A DNA stretch of 64,000 bases from Gp7-AA6 sp036395755 (GTDB taxonomy: Bacteria; Acidobacteriota; Thermoanaerobaculia; UBA5066; Gp7-AA6): NCBI GenBank assembly GCA_036395755.1, contig DASWCZ010000069.1, positions 1 through 64,000 of the forward strand. Direction: 5' to 3'. Every line of letters begins with the position of its first letter. Positions within the stretch are counted from its first letter, which is position 1. The notes below the pieces were generated by a model, which was given only the letters and a program-made list of their open reading frames with translations, made no database searches and had not been told where the DNA came from. Both the position numbers and the translations under genes were made by a program. Of the stretch, positions 40,884-48,495 are shown piece after piece.

Positions 40884-41267
40884 TCAGGCGGCCGGGTAGC
40901 GCGCTTCGACGACGGAGGAGATCCCGCCCCGCGAAGAGAACCGTCCCGTCACCGTCATGCGCTTCGGGCGGCAGGCCGCGACGCAATCCCGGAGGATCCG
41001 GTTCACGGCGTTCTCGTAGAAGATGCCGACGTTGCGATACGCGACGATGTAGAGCTTCAGAGACTTCAGCTCCAGGCAGAGCTCGTCGGGGACGTACCGG
41101 ATCGTCAGGTGCCCGAAGTCCGGCAAGCCGGTCTTGGGACAGATCGCGTTGTACTCCGGGATCTCGACCGCGATCTCGTAGTCGGGATACTGATTCGGCC
41201 AGGTCTCGATTGCGGGCAGCTTGGCGTCGAGCCCGGACCTCGCGTGCTCGGGGGTGTACTCCGCCAT
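40884..41267 (-). CDS. queF: NADPH-dependent 7-cyano-7-deazaguanine reductase
   Basis: A 127-residue QueF of the short, single-domain type, which reduces preQ0 to preQ1 in queuosine synthesis. The nucleophile cysteine is in YNAICPKTGLPDFGHL, with the catalytic aspartate seven residues later, and the preQ0-binding glutamate is in ELCLELKSLK. The start is ATG 41267, since the frame is open further upstream only through the shadow of the aminotransferase gene. It lies 17 bases after that gene and 3 bases before dedA. No other queuosine genes are in the window. Confidence 0.94.
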   Translation of the reverse strand: MAEYTPEHARSGLDAKLPAIETWPNQYPDYEIAVEIPEYNAICPKTGLPDFGHLTIRYVPDELCLELKSLKLYIVAYRNVGIFYENAVNRILRDCVAACRPKRMTVTGRFSSRGGISSVVEARYPAA

Positions 41268-41284
41268 CGCGCGCACCGGCCCTT

Positions 41285-42136
41285 CTAAGTTGCGAGCCTG
41301 ACGCGCGCTCCGCGAAACTCCGCCTGGAGCGCTTCGCGGATCCGTGCGGCGACCGGACCGGGCCGTCCGTTCCCGATCTTGCGGCCCTCGATCTCGACGA
41401 GCGAGTAGGTCCAGAGCGTCGTCGAAGCGAGAAAGACCTCGTCGGAAGAGAAGAGCTCCTCGACCGCGATCGGTCGCTCCTCGATCGCGAAGCCCAGATC
41501 GAGGGCGGCCTCGAGCGCGGCGGCGCGAGTGACTCCGGGAAGAATGCGCGGCCCCTTGGGCGCCGTGCGCAACACCTCTCCCGAGACCGCAAAGAGATTC
41601 GCCTTGGTGCCCTCCCACGCGATCCCGTCCCGCACGAGAATTGCCTCGGCGGCGTCGGCCTCGCGGGCCTTCTCAAAAGCGAGCACGTTCGGCAGCAGCA
41701 TGACGGTCTTCACGTCGCAGCGTCCCCATCGCTCGTCGGGCGCGAAGATCGCGCGGCCGCCTTCGGGGGGAGGCGGCGGATCGGTCAGCCGCGCGAACGC
41801 GAATATGGTCGGCGGAGTCCCGGGTGACGGAAAGGCGTGCGCGCGGGGGGCGGCGCCGCGCGAGACCTGCGCATAGACGAGCGCGTCCTCCAAGTCGAGG
41901 CCGTTCTCCTCGAGGAGCTGCCCCGCGACCCCCGGGAAAAAGAGCGGCTCGATCGCGATCTGGAGGGCCGTCAAACCGTCGCGCATACGCGCGAGGTGCT
42001 CCGCCAGGCGATAGGGACGGCCGGACGCAAAGCGGACGACCTCGTAGACCGCGTCCGCGAAGAGAAAGCCGCGGTCCTCAGGAGAGATTTTCGCTTCCTC
42101 GCGCGGAAGAAAACGGCCATTCAGGTAGACGATCAC
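41285..42136 (-). CDS. Class IV PLP aminotransferase (branched-chain/D-amino acid type)
   Basis: A 283-residue fold-type IV PLP enzyme, of the D-alanine transaminase/aminodeoxychorismate lyase/BCAT group. The start VIVYLNGRFL is followed by the acidic turn EDRGFLFADAVYEV, the PLP lysine lies in RCDVKTVMLLPN, and the cofactor-binding glutamate in EGTKANLF. The phrase AHAFP and the absence of BCAT signatures make a D-amino acid aminotransferase the best guess. The start is GTG 42136, with TACAAT 7 bases upstream; a TTG at 42166 would put that promoter box inside the gene. Confidence 0.88.
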   Translation of the reverse strand: MIVYLNGRFLPREEAKISPEDRGFLFADAVYEVVRFASGRPYRLAEHLARMRDGLTALQIAIEPLFFPGVAGQLLEENGLDLEDALVYAQVSRGAAPRAHAFPSPGTPPTIFAFARLTDPPPPPEGGRAIFAPDERWGRCDVKTVMLLPNVLAFEKAREADAAEAILVRDGIAWEGTKANLFAVSGEVLRTAPKGPRILPGVTRAAALEAALDLGFAIEERPIAVEELFSSDEVFLASTTLWTYSLVEIEGRKIGNGRPGPVAARIREALQAEFRGARVRLAT

Positions 42137-42143
42137 GCGGCGG

Positions 42144-42149
42144 ATTGTA
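42144..42149 (-). promoter_or_regulatory. Putative -10 box, leaderless, for the aminotransferase gene
   Basis: On the minus strand TACAAT ends 7 bases before the GTG at 42136. It lies in the 92-base gap after the crotonase gene, implying a separate transcription unit for the aminotransferase, queF and dedA. Confidence 0.45.
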
Positions 42150-42228
42150 CGCGGAGCGCGCGCCAAGCCGGAGTAAAAACCGTCGTTTGAAATCTCCGTT
42201 CGGGAAGCGAATGCCGCGGACCCGTTTC

Positions 42229-43005
42229 TCAGTCTTCGCCGATCTCGCGCGGTCTTCTCGCCGTTCCGGTTTCCCGTTTCCCGCCCGGGAATTCCTCGAC
42301 GGCTCTCGCGAGATCCCGGCTTCCGGCGAGCAACCGGTAGGCGACCTCCGCGTGGGGAAGCGCTTCCGCCAATGCCCGGCGTCGCTCGGCGCGCAGGAGA
42401 TCGCGAGCGCCGGCGAGCGCGGCGGGGCTCGTCGCGAGAAGCTGGTTCACGAGCCGCTCCGTCTCACGCTCGAGGTCGAAGGGCGCAACCGCGCGCGCGG
42501 CGAAGCCGGCCTGCGCCGCTTCGCGGCCGGACACCGTCCGTCCGGTCAGAATCCAGTCGGCAGCGCGGGCCCCGCCGATCCGGACGGGGAGAAGCGCCGT
42601 GGCTCCCGGCGGAAAACACGCGAGCCGGATCTCGGGGAAGCCGATGCGCGAATCTTCGGTCGTCAGGACCACGTCACAGGCCGAGGCCAGCTCCGCTCCG
42701 CCGCCGAGACAGGCGCCGGATACCGCTGCGACCGTTACGGCCGGCGTGCGGACGAGCGCGTTCAATGCGCTGCGCATCCCCGCGAGCATCGCCTCGATCG
42801 CGTCCGGATGTGGAAGGTGTTCCGCTACGGACACTCCGGCCGAGAACGCGCGGGGCAGCCCGGAAAGGACGAGCACGCGCGCGCCGGCGCATTCGAGGAC
42901 GAGCCGGGCGAGCTCCTCGAGCGCCGCGACGTCTAAGACGTTGACCGGGGGGATTTCAATCGAGAGGTCGGCGCGGCCGGAAGTCGTGGCGAGGCGCAGC
43001 GGCAC
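42229..43005 (-). CDS. Crotonase-family protein (enoyl-CoA hydratase-like)
   Basis: A 258-residue crotonase. The oxyanion loop AFSAGVSVAEHL is followed by GACLGGGAELASACD with one catalytic glutamate and GFPEIRLACFPPGA with the second, a phrase resembling cyclohexa-1,5-diene-1-carbonyl-CoA hydratases and related aromatic-degradation hydratases. It starts at GTG 43005, with AAGAAGGG upstream, 15 bases after the metallo-beta-lactamase-fold gene. Substrate unknown; no benzoyl-CoA reductase genes are present, so aromatic degradation is not claimed. Confidence 0.85.
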   Translation of the reverse strand: MPLRLATTSGRADLSIEIPPVNVLDVAALEELARLVLECAGARVLVLSGLPRAFSAGVSVAEHLPHPDAIEAMLAGMRSALNALVRTPAVTVAAVSGACLGGGAELASACDVVLTTEDSRIGFPEIRLACFPPGATALLPVRIGGARAADWILTGRTVSGREAAQAGFAARAVAPFDLERETERLVNQLLATSPAALAGARDLLRAERRRALAEALPHAEVAYRLLAGSRDLARAVEEFPGGKRETGTARRPREIGED

Positions 43006-43020
43006 GCCACCCTTCTTACC

Positions 43021-43977
43021 TCAGGAAGCGGTCTTCCTGGGAGGAGTCTTTCGAGCAGCCGGCGCGGGAGTCGTCGTCGGTCTCGTGAGGTTGTCCTTTT
43101 CCCGGCGGTACACCGCGAGCGCGTTCTTGATGTGGGCGTCGGACATGGGGACGTTCGGGATCCGGTTCTCCGCCTCGCGGAGCTTGATCTCGACATACTC
43201 CTCGGGCGTTCCGGAACGAATGATCTGCTTCACGATCTCGTTCAACCTCTTGACGTACGCGAGCGTATCGGCGATTCCCGTGGTCGGGCCGATCGTCCCG
43301 TGACCCGGGACCATCTTCTCGACGGGTGCCGCAGCGAGCCGCGGAAGCACCTTCGCCCACGATTCCGGATCGGCGTCCGGCAGATGCAGGTCCGGGAGGC
43401 GTCCGTTCAACGCCAAATCGCCGGCGAAGAGCACCTTTTCGCCGGGGAGGAGCACGACGAGGTCCCCGGTCGTGTGGCCCGAGCCCAGCCACTGGATTTC
43501 CGCGCGGCGCAGCCCGTCGAACAGGATCAATCTCTCCGAGACGGTCATCAAGGTCGGCGAGATGCCGCGTTTCCCCGACAGCGGATCGGCGGGATCGTTC
43601 GACGGCTGGGTGATGTAGCCCAGGATCGTCGTGGCGGCGTGCTCGTGACAGATCACCTGCGCTCCTGCCGCGATGAACGCGCGCGTGCCGGTCGTGTGAT
43701 CCGCGTGCGCGTGGGTCAGGACGAGGTAGCGAACGGGCTTCCCGCCGGTCGTCTCCGCGATCTGGCGCAGCATCTCCTTCGCGGTCGCCACGTCGCCTCC
43801 CGAATCGACGGCGACGACCCCGTCGCCGTAGAGGAACCAGCCGACGTTGGCTCCCTTGTCCGGCTGCGCCGCCCAGATTCCCTCGGCGAGCTTCTGGACC
43901 GACAGTTTCGCCTGCGCGGAAGCGGCGAGAGCGGGAAGGGCGAGGACCAGGGTGAGCGTTGCGACGCGGGATCTCAT
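43021..43977 (-). CDS. Secreted metallo-beta-lactamase-fold hydrolase
   Basis: A 318-residue exported protein with a signal peptide (residues 1-23) and the MBL fold. The metal motif is THAHADH (His89, His91, Asp93, His94), with a further histidine in GSGHTTGDL, an aspartate in FAGDLALNG and a histidine in PGHG. The arrangement resembles the quinoprotein-associated and B3-like hydrolases; beta-lactam hydrolysis is not implied. The last 25 residues are a lysine/proline/threonine tail. The ATG at 43977 has AGGAG 8 bases upstream. It leads a two-gene unit with the crotonase. Confidence 0.88.
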   Translation of the reverse strand: MRSRVATLTLVLALPALAASAQAKLSVQKLAEGIWAAQPDKGANVGWFLYGDGVVAVDSGGDVATAKEMLRQIAETTGGKPVRYLVLTHAHADHTTGTRAFIAAGAQVICHEHAATTILGYITQPSNDPADPLSGKRGISPTLMTVSERLILFDGLRRAEIQWLGSGHTTGDLVVLLPGEKVLFAGDLALNGRLPDLHLPDADPESWAKVLPRLAAAPVEKMVPGHGTIGPTTGIADTLAYVKRLNEIVKQIIRSGTPEEYVEIKLREAENRIPNVPMSDAHIKNALAVYRREKDNLTRPTTTPAPAARKTPPRKTAS

Positions 43978-44066
43978 GCGGGAGGCTCCTGTCATCGAAG
44001 TTGAAATCTCCGAAAGCCGCACAACCGGCGGAGTTTCGGCCGAATTCCTTCCCCTTCGGGCCTCGG

Positions 44067-44756
44067 CTACTTCAGGCTTCGGCGCCTGACTTCCGCGACG
44101 AACTCCCGAAAGAGGCGTTGCGAGACGGCATCGTCCGTCAGGTTCTCCGGATGCCACTGCACGGCGACGAGCCATCGCCCGTCCTTGGCTTCGATGGCCT
44201 CGATGACGCCGTCGGGCGCCGTGGCGGCGACGGCGAACCCGTCCGCCGCGCGTTCGATCGCCTGGTGGTGCCGGCTGTTGACGTCGATCTCGGACATTCC
44301 GGCGATCCGGGCGAGGCGCGTCCCCGGCTCGACTGTCACCGGGTGATCGCGCCGGTTCTCCTTCTTCGGCACGCGGTGCGCGACCTCCGACGGCCTTTCC
44401 AACGGCAGGTCCTGAACGAGCGTGCCGCCGCGGGCGACGTTCACGACCTGGAGTCCCCGGCAGATCCCGAGGACCGGAACGTGCGAACGCCACGCCTCCT
44501 CGAAGACCGTGAAATCGACTGCGTCGCGTCCGTGATCGATCTCGACGTTGGCGCCCTCGAGGACGTCGCGGCCATATCGGACGGGGTCGACGTCGTCGCC
44601 GCCCCCGATGACGACTCCGTCGAACTCCCCTTCGATCGGATCGCCCGGCCGCATCACGACGAGCTCGTCCCGCCGCACCCCCGCGTCCGTGAGCGCGCGG
44701 ACGTAGTCGTTTTCTTCGGCCGGGACGTCGCTGTCGAGGGTCAGAGCGATCCGCAC
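44067..44756 (-). CDS. Class I glutamine amidotransferase-like hydrolase (PuuD type)
   Basis: A 229-residue peptidase C26 protein, like gamma-glutamyl-gamma-aminobutyrate hydrolase. The nucleophile cysteine is in LGICRGLQVVNV, preceded by the oxyanion-forming GGGDDVDP, and the His-Glu pair of the triad is in VQWHPEN. The family cleaves gamma-glutamyl amides. The start GTG 44756 lies 4 bases after the thiolase stop, so it ends the two-component/thiolase operon. The actual substrate is unknown; no putrescine-degradation genes are nearby. Confidence 0.9.
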   Translation of the reverse strand: MRIALTLDSDVPAEENDYVRALTDAGVRRDELVVMRPGDPIEGEFDGVVIGGGDDVDPVRYGRDVLEGANVEIDHGRDAVDFTVFEEAWRSHVPVLGICRGLQVVNVARGGTLVQDLPLERPSEVAHRVPKKENRRDHPVTVEPGTRLARIAGMSEIDVNSRHHQAIERAADGFAVAATAPDGVIEAIEAKDGRWLVAVQWHPENLTDDAVSQRLFREFVAEVRRRSLK

Positions 44757-44760
44757 GGTT

Positions 44761-45939
44761 CTACCGTTCGAAGAGTACCGCCATTCCCATCCCGCCCGAA
44801 ACGCACAGGGTCGCGACGCCTCGCTTCGCATCGCGCTTCTTCATCTCGTGCAGCAGGGTCGTCGCAATGCGCGCGCCCGTCGCGCCGATCGGATGGCCCA
44901 GAGCGATCGCACCGCCGTTGACGTTGACGCGCGAGAGATCGAGGGAAAGCTCCCGCGCGCAGGCGATGACCTGCGCGGCAAAGGCCTCGTTCAGCTCGAT
45001 GACGTCCAGGTCAGGAAGGGTGAGCTTCTGTTTCGCGAGAAGCGTTTTCGTCGCCGGAACGGGTCCGATCCCCATGCGCTCGGGCTCGACTCCGGCGGAA
45101 GTCCACGCGACGACGCGGCCGAGCGGCTCGTTCCCGGCTCGACGGACCTCTTCCTCCGACGCGAGAACGAGCGCCGACGCCGCGTCGGTCACCCCGGAGG
45201 AGTTTCCCGCGTGAACGGTGCCCGACTCGGGATCGAAGACGGGAGCGAGCTTCGCGAGGCTCTCGACGGTAGTGTCGGGACGGGGATGCTCGTCCTTCTG
45301 GACGAGCGTTACGCCTTTCCGGCCCTCGACCGTGACGGGCGCAATCTCGTCGGCGAAGCGGCCCGAAGAGATCGCCTCTGCCGCGCGCCGCTGTGATTCG
45401 GCGGCGTAGGCGTCCTGCTCGGCCCGCAGGATCCCGTACTCCGAGACGAGGTTCTCCGCCGTCTCTCCCATCAATTCGCCGCACAGCGGGCACAGAAAAC
45501 CGTCGCGGTACATCGCGTCCACGATCTCCGAATGCCCCATGCGGTATCCGAAGCGCGCGCGCGTCAGAAGGTAAGGCGTCGCCGACATGCATTCCGTCCC
45601 GCCGACCAGCACAGCTTCGCTCTCTCCCGCGGCAATCGAGAGCGCGCCGAGCGTCAGCGCCTTCAAAGACGACGCGCACGCTTTGTTCACCGTGAACGCG
45701 GGGACCGAGTCGGGGATGCCGGCGCGGTGAGAAACCTGCCGCGCCGTGTTCGGGCCGCCGCCCGCCTGGCGAGCGTGCCCGAAGATCGTCTCGTCGATGG
45801 CTGCGGGAGGAAGGCCCGAACGCTCGATCGCCGCCCGCGCGGCGACCTCTCCCAGGTCGGGAGCGGACATCGACGCGAACGCGCCACCGAACTTGCCGAT
45901 GGGCGTACGAACCGCGGAAAGGACGAAAACCGGTCTCAC
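44761..45939 (-). CDS. Acetyl-CoA C-acetyltransferase (thiolase)
   Basis: A 392-residue thiolase II-type enzyme, condensing or cleaving acyl-CoA with acetyl-CoA. Cys88 (NKACASS) is the acyl-carrying residue, the GHPIGATG histidine and the CVSGGMG cysteine near the C-terminus complete the site, and NEAFAAQ is conserved. The GTG at 45939 overlaps the stop of the NTF2-like gene by four bases (GTGA). The frame is open upstream but runs over that gene. Direction (beta-oxidation or acetoacetyl-CoA formation) cannot be decided from sequence. Confidence 0.94.
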   Translation of the reverse strand: MRPVFVLSAVRTPIGKFGGAFASMSAPDLGEVAARAAIERSGLPPAAIDETIFGHARQAGGGPNTARQVSHRAGIPDSVPAFTVNKACASSLKALTLGALSIAAGESEAVLVGGTECMSATPYLLTRARFGYRMGHSEIVDAMYRDGFLCPLCGELMGETAENLVSEYGILRAEQDAYAAESQRRAAEAISSGRFADEIAPVTVEGRKGVTLVQKDEHPRPDTTVESLAKLAPVFDPESGTVHAGNSSGVTDAASALVLASEEEVRRAGNEPLGRVVAWTSAGVEPERMGIGPVPATKTLLAKQKLTLPDLDVIELNEAFAAQVIACARELSLDLSRVNVNGGAIALGHPIGATGARIATTLLHEMKKRDAKRGVATLCVSGGMGMAVLFER

Positions 45940-46379
45940 GCTCGGATTCTCAACTGCCCTTCTCCAGTTCGAGATTCCCGTCCGACGGGGTTCCAGTCGC
46001 CGCCGTCTTTTCGCAGGTGCAAGTCGTAGCTTCCGACGAACGTTCTCGTGTTCCGACCGAACGCGTTCGGCAGGTAGTGCAACGCGATCCCGTAACAGAA
46101 GGCGTCCGCCTGATCGCCTTCCACCCGGACCCGGAAATTGCCGGTCTGATGGTGCACGGCTTTCAGAGACCGCAGCCCCTCCTCCCATCCCGCGATGATC
46201 TTCCCCGAATCGACGGCCGAGGGCTCCGCGCCGGTGACCGACTTCATGTCGAATTCGACGCGGGGCGAGAGAGCCCGGGCGACCCTTTTCCAATCGCGCT
46301 CGTCGGTGCCCACGAACAGATCGTTGATGGTGTCGAGGATCTCGCGCGTTTCCCGGAGAAGGCGAAGCTCGTCCTCCAC
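45936..46379 (-). CDS. SnoaL/NTF2-like domain protein
   Basis: A 147-residue protein with an NTF2-like cone fold: an N-terminal helix (RETREILDTINDLF), then VEFDMKSVTG and the beta-sheet with GNFRVRVEGDQADAFCYGIALHY and TFVGSYDLHLRK. Such proteins bind or modify small molecules, or serve as nuclease/immunity accessory domains; no catalytic set can be assigned. It starts at GTG 46379, with an excellent GGAGGAAAC ribosome binding site right after the stop of the histidine kinase. It links the kinase gene to the thiolase in one transcription unit. Confidence 0.82.
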   Translation of the reverse strand: MEDELRLLRETREILDTINDLFVGTDERDWKRVARALSPRVEFDMKSVTGAEPSAVDSGKIIAGWEEGLRSLKAVHHQTGNFRVRVEGDQADAFCYGIALHYLPNAFGRNTRTFVGSYDLHLRKDGGDWNPVGRESRTGEGQLRIRA

Positions 46380-46387
46380 GTTTCCTC

Positions 46388-47437
46388 CTAGGTCACCCGC
46401 GGCAATCGCACCGTCACGGTCGTTCCTCTGTCCACCTCGCTCGCGATTTCCACCGTCCCTTTGTGGGCCTCGACGATCCAACGCACGATCGAGAGGCCCA
46501 GACCGGATCCTCCGGTGTAGGCGCGGCGCGCCCGGTCGCTGCGGAAGAAGCGCTCGAACACGAAGGGAAGGTCCGCTTCGGGGATCCCCACGCCGCTGTC
46601 GGAGACCTCGATCGCCGCCTCGGCCGGCGTCGTCCGAAGGCGGACCCGGACGGATCCCCCGGCGGGCGTATACCGCATCGAGTTCTCGAGCAGGTTGTGC
46701 AGGACCTGCTGCATCCGGCCCGGATCGACGAAGGCGATGACCGGATCTTCCGGCACCTCGACGGAAAGCTCCATCTCGTGGTCCGCCGCGGCCGGCAGGA
46801 GCTCGCGGACGACGTCCGCAACGAAGCGTCCGAGGTCCTGGTTGGAAAACGAAAGCGTGACGCGGCCGCTCTCCCCCCGCGCGAGAAAGAGGATGTTCTG
46901 CGAGATCCGGGCGAGGTGCCGGATCTCGAGGAGGGCGTTGCCGATCGCCTCGCGGTATTCCTCGGCGGAGCGGTCCTCCTCGAGCGCGACCTCGAGGGTG
47001 CCCCGAAGGACGGTCAGCGGCGTGCGCAGCTCGTGCGAGACGTCCGCAATGAACTGCTGCTGCTCCTTCCCGGTCCCGGTCAGGGCGTCCAGGCGCGCGT
47101 TCAGGCGAAGGGCGAGGTCGCGCGCCGGACCGGAGAGATCCGCCGAGGCGATCCGGCGCAGCGGGTGCGTTTCCGTCTGGATCAGGCGGTCCCGCAACAT
47201 GGCGAGCTCCGGCTCTTGACCGCCGGAGTTGGGTGAATTCGCCGTCGCCGATGGAGCTCCGACCGCTCGCGGCAGAGCGAGGCGTCCGCCCAGGAAGACG
47301 AGGACCGCGAGAGCCGCCAGCCCTGCGGCAACGAGGACGAGGACGCCGGAGGAACGGACGAAGAACGAGACGATGGTCAGGATCGCGGCAATCCCGAGAA
47401 GAGCCGCCGCCGTCAGCGACCAGGCGCGGCCGGCCAC
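46388..47437 (-). CDS. Sensor histidine kinase
   Basis: A 349-residue kinase with two N-terminal membrane helices (about 8-27 and 32-52) and almost no periplasmic loop between them, so the signal is likely sensed in the membrane. The DHp helix has His135 in DVSHELRTPLT. ATP-binding boxes are LLENSMRYTP (N), DSGVGIPEADLPFVFERFF (G1 and F) and GGSGLGLSI (G2). It starts at GTG 47437, 4 bases after the response regulator stop with GGAGGA as ribosome binding site. It pairs with the regulator at 47441-48142. Confidence 0.94.
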   Translation of the reverse strand: MAGRAWSLTAAALLGIAAILTIVSFFVRSSGVLVLVAAGLAALAVLVFLGGRLALPRAVGAPSATANSPNSGGQEPELAMLRDRLIQTETHPLRRIASADLSGPARDLALRLNARLDALTGTGKEQQQFIADVSHELRTPLTVLRGTLEVALEEDRSAEEYREAIGNALLEIRHLARISQNILFLARGESGRVTLSFSNQDLGRFVADVVRELLPAAADHEMELSVEVPEDPVIAFVDPGRMQQVLHNLLENSMRYTPAGGSVRVRLRTTPAEAAIEVSDSGVGIPEADLPFVFERFFRSDRARRAYTGGSGLGLSIVRWIVEAHKGTVEIASEVDRGTTVTVRLPRVT

Positions 47438-47440
47438 GGC

Positions 47441-48142
47441 CTATCCTCCGGATTCTCGGGCCGGTTCTCCCGGCTCGCCCAGCCGATAGCCGACTCCCCG
47501 CACGGTCTGGATGAGCTTCTCCTTTTCGCCGGCGTCGAGCTTGCGGCGCAGAGCGTTGATGTAGACGTCGATGATGTTGGTGGAAAGGTCGAACGAGTCT
47601 TCCCAGATGCGCGCCTGGATCTCCGAGCGGGAAACGACCTTACCGCGCCGGCGAAGCAGGAGCTCGAAGAGAGCGCCTTCGCGCGCTGTTAGGCGAATGA
47701 GCTCGCCCCGGCGGCGGACCTCGCGCGATTCCGGGTCGTAGGTGAGGTCTCCGTAGACGAGCGGCCCGGGCTCCGGAACCTCGGTGCGGCGCGCGAGCGC
47801 GCGAAGCCGGGCGAGGAGCTCGCGAAACGAAAACGGTTTGACGAGGTAGTCGTCGGCACCCGCGTCGAGCCCCTCGATCTTGTTCACGACGCTGTCCCGC
47901 GCGGTCAGCATGAGCACCTTGGCCGGAATTCCCCGGGTGCGGATCTCCCGGCAGAGCTCGATCCCGTCGCGCGAGCCGGGCAGGAGGAGATCGAGAATCA
48001 CCAGGTCGTACTCGCCCCCCTCCAGCCGCTCGAGAGCGCGGTCCGCGTCCGCCACCGCCTCGACGGAATAGCCCTTCTCCGTCAACCCCTTCCGGAGGAA
48101 CTGCGCGATCTTCTCCTCGTCCTCGACGACGAGAACCCTCAC
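47441..48142 (-). CDS. OmpR-family response regulator
   Basis: A 233-residue regulator with a receiver domain (Glu7-Asp8 acidic patch, phospho-acceptor Asp51 in LVILDLLLPG, conserved Lys102 in LVKPFSF) and a winged-helix DNA-binding domain (about 128-225; RLTAREGALFELLLRRRGKVVSR and INALRRKLD). It is the partner of the downstream kinase. The GTG at 48142 overlaps the stop of the small membrane protein by four bases. Targets are unknown. Confidence 0.95.
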   Translation of the reverse strand: MRVLVVEDEEKIAQFLRKGLTEKGYSVEAVADADRALERLEGGEYDLVILDLLLPGSRDGIELCREIRTRGIPAKVLMLTARDSVVNKIEGLDAGADDYLVKPFSFRELLARLRALARRTEVPEPGPLVYGDLTYDPESREVRRRGELIRLTAREGALFELLLRRRGKVVSRSEIQARIWEDSFDLSTNIIDVYINALRRKLDAGEKEKLIQTVRGVGYRLGEPGEPARESGG

Positions 48143-48345
48143 GGCGACTCCCGATCCTCTTCCTCGGTGCTCCCGCGACGCGGGTTCGAAAGGAACGACA
48201 CGACGAACGCCGCTCCCGCCCCGGCGGCGAAGCCCCCGGCGAAGGAAGATGTTGGCTCTCGGGTTGCGATCGCGGTGAGCGCGCCGGCGGCGACGAGCGC
48301 AAGGAGGAGCACCCGCGAGACTTCGACCGGCGGTATCAGGGTCAT
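48139..48345 (-). CDS. Small membrane protein preceding a two-component system
   Basis: A 68-residue protein with two predicted helices (VLLLALVAAGALTAIA and AGGFAAGAGAAFVVSFL) and a charged tail. It overlaps the response regulator start by four bases and starts the operon, so it may modulate the sensor kinase, as other small membrane proteins do. I do not recognise a family. No good ribosome binding site is seen at ATG 48345, which follows a GGCCTGACCCC stretch. Confidence 0.65.
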   Translation of the reverse strand: MTLIPPVEVSRVLLLALVAAGALTAIATREPTSSFAGGFAAGAGAAFVVSFLSNPRRGSTEEEDRESP

Positions 48346-48495
48346 GGGGTCAGGCCTACAGCGACCACTTTGCCTCGTATCTTCCTCGAGCCGAAAGACT
48401 TGGGCAAACCTTAAGAGATCCGTCTTCCGATATCGCTATTCCCAACGACGCACACGGGTTAACTCCAATGTGGCAAGTGGAGACCTGACCCTTCG

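Noticed and set aside
43021..43977. Beta-lactam resistance gene
   Set aside because: The metallo-beta-lactamase fold alone does not indicate resistance; the residues fit the broad hydrolase family and the context is metabolic.
44761..46293. Thiolase extended to 46293
   Set aside because: The extension overlaps the NTF2-like gene, and the GTG at 45939 sits in the stop overlap and directly precedes the conserved thiolase N-terminus.
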